Assembly: GCA_002509225.1 (NCBI GenBank) | Contig: DAHL01000002.1 | Coordinates: 1 to 27,618 of the forward strand | From: Euryarchaeota archaeon UBA102 | GTDB taxonomy: Archaea > Thermoplasmatota > Poseidoniia > MGIII > CG-Epi1 | Length of the DNA: 27,618 bases | Reading direction: 5' to 3' | Shown: one piece after another, positions 23,015 to 27,618 of the stretch | Position numbering within the stretch: the stretch's first letter is position 1 | Layout: each line of letters opens with the position of its first letter | Made by a program: the position numbers and the translations under genes | The notes under the pieces: model-generated | Seen by the model: only the letters and a program-made list of their open reading frames with translations | What the model was told of the DNA's origin: nothing | Database searches by the model: none

Positions 23015-24430
23015 GTGCTTAAAATCTACAATACGGCCACTCGTCAACTGGAAACTTTCACTCCTTTAGAAGATGGCAAAGTAAAGATGTATGTTTGCGG
23101 TTTAACAGTTTACAATGATATGCATTTAGGGCATGCTAGAACTTATGTTGCTTTTGATGCCATAAGACGCTGGTTGATTCATAGCGGTTATGATGTATCT
23201 TTCATTCAAAATCATACAGATGTCGATGATAAAATAATTAAAAAAGCAAACGAGGAAGGAAAATCTACAGATGAAATTTCCAAATATTACATCGATCGAA
23301 CTACAGAAGATATGATTAATTTGGAAATAATGGAACCAGATGAGATGCCAAAAGCCACTGAATTTATAGATAGTATGATATCTTTAATTTCAGGTTTAAT
23401 AGACAAAAAACACGCATATATTGTCGAACCAGCAGAGGGGTCTTCTCATTCAGATGTTTATTTTCACGTTCCTTCTGCTTCAGATATTTTCGGTACACTA
23501 ACTGGGCAAAACATAGAAGATATGGAGGCCGGTGCTCGAGTTGCTTTAGATTCTAGAAAACAACACCCTTCTGATTTTGTTTTGTGGAAAGGGGCGAAAC
23601 CAGATGAACCTAGTTGGACAAGTCCATGGGGTGAAGGACGTCCAGGTTGGCATATTGAATGTTCTGCTATGTCTATGCATTATTTAGGGGAGCAATTCGA
23701 TTTACACGGCGGCGGAAGCGATTTGAAATTTCCACACCACGAATCTGAAATTTTACAAAGCGAATCATTTACAGGCGTTTCACCGACTGTCAAATATTGG
23801 ATGCATACTGGTTTTTTAGCCGTTTCAAAAGAAAAAATGTCTAAATCTTTGGATAATTTTTTACTAGTCAGAGATATGCTAAATGATCATTCTCCTCAGG
23901 TTCTTAGATTTTTCTTACTAAATGCGCATTACCGCTCTCTAATAGATTTCGATTTCGATCTACTTTCAGAATCTTCTTCAGCTTACAATCGACTTAGCAC
24001 AACCTTTTCCGATTATAAAAATGTACGAGATTTCGGCTCTTCAGAACCTTCTGCACTCTCTGATTCAATTTCGACATGCCGTTCAAAATTTCATAAAGCC
24101 ATGGATGATGATTTTAATACAAGAGAAGCCATTTCAGCACTCTTCGATTTTGCCCGAGTTGTAAACAAATATGAACCATCTGATTTAACAGAGAAATCAC
24201 AACGTGCAGTTATAGATATTTTCGATGATTTAGGTGGTAAAGTATTGGGTCTCTTTTCTTATAAGGTACAATCATTAAGTGATGACGAAATAGGCAATTA
24301 TATTTCGAAACGAAATTCTGCTAGAGATGCTAAGGATTGGGCAACCTCCGATAAAATTCGAGATGATTTACTAGATTTAGGTATCGAATTAAGAGATACA
24401 CCTAAAGGTACTCGCTGGCGTAGATTATAG
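23015..24430 (+). CDS. cysS: Cysteinyl-tRNA synthetase
   Basis: A 471-residue class I aminoacyl-tRNA synthetase that charges tRNA-Cys. The catalytic zinc cysteine C28 is in MYVCGLTVYND, the HIGH motif is HLGH (37-40), further zinc ligands lie in the GWHIECSAMS and FPHHESE regions, and the KMSKS loop is 274-278. The C-terminal DALR-type helical domain ends RDTPKGTRWRRL. I chose GTG at 23015 because it gives the standard beginning LKIYNTATRQ and has a TATA box 24.5 nt upstream; the longer frame to 22904 would run through the fpg coding region and has no family support. The gene next to it starts 5 nt after the stop. Confidence 0.96.
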   Translation: MLKIYNTATRQLETFTPLEDGKVKMYVCGLTVYNDMHLGHARTYVAFDAIRRWLIHSGYDVSFIQNHTDVDDKIIKKANEEGKSTDEISKYYIDRTTEDMINLEIMEPDEMPKATEFIDSMISLISGLIDKKHAYIVEPAEGSSHSDVYFHVPSASDIFGTLTGQNIEDMEAGARVALDSRKQHPSDFVLWKGAKPDEPSWTSPWGEGRPGWHIECSAMSMHYLGEQFDLHGGGSDLKFPHHESEILQSESFTGVSPTVKYWMHTGFLAVSKEKMSKSLDNFLLVRDMLNDHSPQVLRFFLLNAHYRSLIDFDFDLLSESSSAYNRLSTTFSDYKNVRDFGSSEPSALSDSISTCRSKFHKAMDDDFNTREAISALFDFARVVNKYEPSDLTEKSQRAVIDIFDDLGGKVLGLFSYKVQSLSDDEIGNYISKRNSARDAKDWATSDKIRDDLLDLGIELRDTPKGTRWRRL

Positions 24431-24435
24431 GTATT

Positions 24436-25131
24436 ATGGAAGACGAACTTTGGCAAAAAGTGCGTACTCGCCTCTTTCCAGAGGATTACCAAAAATCAAA
24501 TGAGATTACACCTATTTCCGATTCTGCAGAACAAAGTTCTATTGAAATTTCTGAAGAAAAAGATATCGAAGAAGTTAAAATAAACACAGAGAATTTAACA
24601 GATGATGATATTCCAATTTATGTAACATTGGGCAATCTTCTAAATTCAATAGATTTTTCTATAGAGTCTCTCTTAAATCAAGAATCGGCTCTTTACAAGA
24701 TTTTACAAAAAGGGATCTTTTCAGGTTTTTTGCATTTGATACTCATCGTTTTTTCTTTGGGTCTTATCTCTTCTTATATTTTCCCAATACCTGCTTGGTT
24801 TTGTGGAATGATTGCCGGCTTTTTCGCTGGAAAAAAATCAGGAGACATACCTAGGGCCTTTGTAGCAACAGTTCTTCTTTTTTCGATAGCGTATTTCTTT
24901 TTTACATTATTCAATTTGGATCTTTTTCCACCAATATCTAATACTTCTTTAGATAATACACACGCTTTCTCTATTTCTGTTTTTGAATGGATTCTCGGAG
25001 GTGTCTACAGTTTCGGTGGAATATCTGGTTTAGTTAATCCATCATCTCCGTTATTTATCTCATCATTATGTTTTTCAATCTTTGGAAGTTATGTTGAAAT
25101 ATTTAAAATCCCATTAGAGTCTGAATCTTAG
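24436..25131 (+). CDS. Integral membrane protein, unknown
   Basis: A 231-residue protein starting 5 nt after cysS. Residues 1-85 are hydrophilic and acidic (many Glu/Asp/Ser), probably cytoplasmic. About four to five hydrophobic helices follow: GFLHLILIVFSLGLISSYIF, PAWFCGMIAGFFAG, AFVATVLLFSIAYFFFTLF, ISVFEWILGGVYSFGGISG and LFISSLCFSIFGSYVEIF. The GMIAGFFAGKKSGDIPRAFVAT stretch recalls small glycine-rich archaeal membrane families, but I cannot name one. The short gap implies co-transcription with cysS. The last 29 nt overlap the convergent permease gene. Confidence 0.7.
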   Translation: MEDELWQKVRTRLFPEDYQKSNEITPISDSAEQSSIEISEEKDIEEVKINTENLTDDDIPIYVTLGNLLNSIDFSIESLLNQESALYKILQKGIFSGFLHLILIVFSLGLISSYIFPIPAWFCGMIAGFFAGKKSGDIPRAFVATVLLFSIAYFFFTLFNLDLFPPISNTSLDNTHAFSISVFEWILGGVYSFGGISGLVNPSSPLFISSLCFSIFGSYVEIFKIPLESES

Positions 25132-26590
25132 AAAATACATAATCAGGTCCAAGAGGCCAATAGTTCTGTTCAACAATTACAACTATTGCTATCGCTATCA
25201 AAACCATAGGTATTCCATTTCTTGCAAAATCTCTTGAAGTCGGTATTCCAGAAGCATGAACAATCAAGTTAGGAGGTGTTCCAAATGATGTCATAAATGC
25301 AAAAGCCGTTCCTATCGACGTAAGCATTCCGATAAAAATTAAATTCATTTCAGCAGAGTAAGCAACTGCCAAAGTTATAGGTACTAATACTGCAGCCGCA
25401 GCTCCATCAGACATTATATTGGTCAATAATACTGCTAGAACTACTACTATTATTGTAATTACGATAGGTTCCTGGCCTTGCGATATTGTGAATATACCGT
25501 CTGCTATCCATTTAGCAACTCCATGTTCTACCATGGTCGCACCTAATGTTAGAGCTGCACCATAAATGAACATAACGCCCCATCTGAGTTGACTTCTACT
25601 CTCTTCCCATTCAAGTACTCCTGAAATGTGCATTGCTATGGCACCCATCATCGCAGTAGTCCCAAGAGTCAAACCAGTCTTTTCAGTTAATAAAAATAAA
25701 ACAAAAGTACCCATTAGGATCGTTAATGATTTTATTTGTTCATTGTCTATTTTCTTATCACTTTCCATTTCAAACGTTATTTTACGATAAGGTAATTTGT
25801 TAATAGCTATCAAAGTCAAAAACAATATTGGCATCATAATGATAGTAATGGGTGCAGCAAGGAAAACCCAATCTAAATAACTAATAGTTTCGCCATAATC
25901 TTGTTGTAAAAATCCTATCGCAATCACGTTTCTAGCCCCTCCAGACGGAGTCGCAAGTCCTGCAATTGCACATGCAAATGCAAGCGCTATAGTAAAAGTC
26001 ACACACTCATTTGGTTTTTCTTTAATATCTGTTTTATCTATAATTGTTAATAAAATGGGCAACATTATGGCCGCAACTCCATGATCCGGTATTACTGCTG
26101 CAAGAAGACAACAAATCAATATAATTCCAGCTAAAAGTCCATATGTAGATTTAGTAAATGGGGGCAATATTTTTCGTATTATCAATTCATCAGCCTTCGA
26201 TGCAGTTATACCTTGAGCCACAATCAATGACCCTAATATCATGAATACCGCATCTGATGCATATGGTGCAAAGGCTTCATCTCTAGTTCTTAGACCTAAA
26301 ATAACAATACCCACACCAGCAAATAACGCAGTTACTGGAAGTGGAAAAGTTTCAGATACCCACAAATATATAATTAATAAAAAGAAAAGAATAGTAATAA
26401 CTCCATCTTGAGTTAATTCAGACCCAAATGTGAGTCCCAGATATATTGTACCTAAAATCAGAATTCCCGTTATTATTCTCCGATAAGCATTATTCAACCA
26501 AAGTTTGTACATCATTCTTTTATCCTCCTTAGCTATTTTTTCTCTTAAATTATCTATTTTGCTTATGTCAGTTGAGTCATCATCATTCAT
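25103..26590 (-). CDS. SLC13/DASS-family anion permease (divalent anion:Na+ symporter-like)
   Basis: A 495-residue transporter with about 11-12 transmembrane helices in the two inverted repeats of the DASS/ArsB (ion transporter) superfamily. After a 40-residue polar N-terminus, recognisable elements are YLWVSETFPLPVTALFAGVGIV, the first re-entrant region (AAVIPDHGVAAIMLPILL), LATPSGGARNVIAIGFL, and in the second half NIMSDGAAAAVLVPITL and FGTPPNLIVHASG. The SNT sodium/carboxylate motifs of classical family members are replaced by PDHG (168-171) and SDG (394-396), so substrate (dicarboxylate, sulfate, other anion) and coupling are uncertain. ATG at 26590 is chosen over an in-frame GTG at 26602. 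An AATAAATT box on the minus strand lies about 22 nt before it. The 3' end overlaps the convergent membrane gene. Confidence 0.85.
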   Translation of the reverse strand: MNDDDSTDISKIDNLREKIAKEDKRMMYKLWLNNAYRRIITGILILGTIYLGLTFGSELTQDGVITILFFLLIIYLWVSETFPLPVTALFAGVGIVILGLRTRDEAFAPYASDAVFMILGSLIVAQGITASKADELIIRKILPPFTKSTYGLLAGIILICCLLAAVIPDHGVAAIMLPILLTIIDKTDIKEKPNECVTFTIALAFACAIAGLATPSGGARNVIAIGFLQQDYGETISYLDWVFLAAPITIIMMPILFLTLIAINKLPYRKITFEMESDKKIDNEQIKSLTILMGTFVLFLLTEKTGLTLGTTAMMGAIAMHISGVLEWEESRSQLRWGVMFIYGAALTLGATMVEHGVAKWIADGIFTISQGQEPIVITIIVVVLAVLLTNIMSDGAAAAVLVPITLAVAYSAEMNLIFIGMLTSIGTAFAFMTSFGTPPNLIVHASGIPTSRDFARNGIPMVLIAIAIVVIVEQNYWPLGPDYVFSKIQTLMGF

Positions 26591-26675
26591 TTTAGTACAC
26601 ACACCGAATTTATTGTTTTTATCTTCAGAAAACTTTCTATTTTTTTCGAGATTTTTATCGCATATTTTGACGCTA

Positions 26676-26693
26676 CCTCAAGATTTTTTGAGG
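26676..26693. repeat. Inverted repeat in the gap between the permease and eS1 genes
   Basis: CCTCAA (26676-26681) pairs with TTGAGG (26688-26693) around GATTTT. It lies upstream of both divergent genes, roughly 60 nt before the eS1 TATA box. It could bind a dimeric regulator or be chance. The rest of the 194-nt gap (26603-26796) is A/T-rich with no further gene. Confidence 0.35.
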
Positions 26694-26745
26694 AGTCTAT
26701 TAGTACCAAAACCCTTTCAAACATGGTAATACACTTCGTAGCAAC

Positions 26746-26757
26746 GTATATTTATAC
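26746..26757 (+). promoter_or_regulatory. Candidate TATA box for eS1
   Basis: CGTATATTTATACACC (26745-26760) contains a strong box A. A start about 25 nt downstream falls near 26777, leaving a leader of about 20 nt that carries GGAG at 26787-26790, 6 nt before the TTG start. This gene therefore appears leadered, unlike many others here. Confidence 0.6.
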
Positions 26758-26796
26758 ACCGCTGGTGAGCGCTCATCACGCAAAAAGGAGTTAAAT

Positions 26797-27618
26797 TTGG
26801 CAAAACCTACAAGTTCGACCAGAAAAGCAAAAGATAGATGGAAAGCTAAATCTTGGTATTCACTACATGCACCAAGAATGTTCAATTACACTGTCATGGG
26901 TCAAACACCTTCAGATGATCCAGATAGAGTCCCAGGTAGAACTACACAGGCCCCTCTACACATGTTGTCAGGTGGTTACTCTCAAAAGCATTTTATGCTC
27001 AAATTCCGAATAACTGAGGTCAGAGGGCTAAACGCCTTTACAAATTATATCGGACATCATCTTACCAATGATTATTTACGTTCCTTAACTCGACGTCAAC
27101 AGTGTAAGTTAAGCTCTAATTTTATCGTGGAAACCAAAGATGGCATTTCTCTTAGAATTAAACCTATAATGATTATCGATAGAAAATTACAGAGATCCAC
27201 TATGCGAGATATGAATTTAAACGCTCAAAAAATCATAACTGACGCCATCTCTACTACTACTTTAGACGTATCGCTTAAGAGAATCTTTTCAGGAGATTTA
27301 TCTAAAGAAATAGCAAAATCTGTTAAGTCTATTTACCCTATAAGACGTTTCGAAGTTAATAAAATTGAAGTTCTAAACCCTTCACAATTAATGGAGAATC
27401 CTCCAAATGAGGAAGAACTTGAACAATTATTGGATAATAAAGAAGAAACAGAAACTAAACCACAGAAGGAAGAAAAGGAAGAGGTGGATTATTCTTCCAT
27501 GAAAGTTTCCGAATTGAAAGATATTCTCAAGGAAAGAGGTTTACCCGTTTCCGGTAAAAAGGATGAGTTAATTGAAAGATTATCTGAATCTCCTGCAGAA
27601 GAGCCAGAAGCAGAGGCA
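26797..27618 (+). CDS. rps3ae: Small ribosomal subunit protein eS1 (S3Ae) with C-terminal SAP domain, open at the right edge
   Basis: The frame is open for 274 codons to the end of the window, so the stop lies outside. Residues 1-205 are eS1, a platform protein of the archaeal/eukaryotic 30S subunit: MAKPTSSTRKAKDRWKAKSW, the VPGRTTQAPLHMLSGGYSQKH segment, and YPIRRFEVNKIEVL. A Glu/Lys-rich linker (about 206-230) follows. Residues about 232-265 are a SAP domain (MKVSELKDILKERGLPVSG, KKDELIERL), a helix-extended-loop-helix nucleic-acid-binding module. Typical archaeal eS1 ends near 200-225 residues, so the SAP tail is an addition. The start is TTG at 26797, backed by GGAG 6 nt upstream and the family N-terminus. 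Confidence 0.93.
   Translation, partial: MAKPTSSTRKAKDRWKAKSWYSLHAPRMFNYTVMGQTPSDDPDRVPGRTTQAPLHMLSGGYSQKHFMLKFRITEVRGLNAFTNYIGHHLTNDYLRSLTRRQQCKLSSNFIVETKDGISLRIKPIMIIDRKLQRSTMRDMNLNAQKIITDAISTTTLDVSLKRIFSGDLSKEIAKSVKSIYPIRRFEVNKIEVLNPSQLMENPPNEEELEQLLDNKEETETKPQKEEKEEVDYSSMKVSELKDILKERGLPVSGKKDELIERLSESPAEEPEAEA

Noticed and set aside
1..27618. CRISPR array, insertion sequence, prophage or toxin-antitoxin module
   Set aside because: I saw no regularly spaced direct repeats, transposase, integrase, phage structural gene or paired small toxin/antitoxin frames.

Overview
This window looks like a low-GC archaeal chromosome segment. The clearest archaeal markers are the uL1-uL10-bL12-type stalk operon, an MCM helicase, exosome Csl4, an archaeal RNase P RNA, ribosomal protein eS1 and TATA-type promoters. 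Several genes are of bacterial type (full-length DnaJ, Fpg/MutM, formiminotransferase-cyclodeaminase, a Dpp-type peptide importer). That mixture fits a marine planktonic Thermoplasmatota relative such as Marine Group II (Poseidoniales). The lineage is my inference; no rRNA gene is present to settle it.

Layout. 1-4803 (+): peptide ABC importer with the end of a substrate-binding protein, a DppB-DppC fusion, DppD and DppF. 4846-4922 (+): tRNA-Ala(UGC). 4932-6080 (-): dnaJ. 6151-9353 (+): uL1, uL10, L12 and a coiled-coil protein, preceded by a structured leader. 9396-13138: convergent acetoacetyl-CoA synthetase and FTCD. 13207-14787 (+): membrane-anchored Asp-box propeller protein. 14784-15702 (-): RNase P RNA followed by a LysE-family exporter. 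15790-17693 (+): methylmalonyl-CoA mutase catalytic chain and a tiny membrane protein. 17694-21549 (-): mcm, METTL5-like methyltransferase, csl4 and a secreted/anchored small protein. 21602-22129 (-): Ras-like GTPase. 22174-22965 (-): fpg, divergent from cysS (23015-24430, +). 24436-25131 (+): unknown membrane protein. 25103-26590 (-): SLC13-like permease. 26797 to the right edge (+): eS1 with a C-terminal SAP domain, open at the window edge.

How the genes work together. Two themes are visible. The first is information processing: translation (stalk proteins, eS1, CysRS, tRNA-Ala), RNA processing (RNase P RNA, Csl4, rRNA methyltransferase), replication and repair (MCM, Fpg) and protein folding (DnaJ). 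The second is growth on peptides and amino acids: peptide uptake, histidine-derived formiminoglutamate handling (FTCD), acetoacetate activation (leucine/ketone-type route), methylmalonyl-CoA isomerisation (Val/Ile/Met/propionate route) and possible amino-acid export (LysE).

Regulation. Many genes have an A/T-rich box centred about 24-28 nt before the start codon and no Shine-Dalgarno sequence, which suggests mostly leaderless transcripts. Internal operon genes and eS1 do have purine-rich ribosome binding sites. GTG and TTG starts are frequent. The most interesting points are the DppB-DppC fusion with an extra membrane module, the eS1-SAP fusion, the palindromic TATA box apparently shared by fpg and cysS, the hairpin leader of uL1, the RNase P RNA-LysE arrangement, and the Ras-like GTPase. 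I found no CRISPR array, insertion sequence or prophage.
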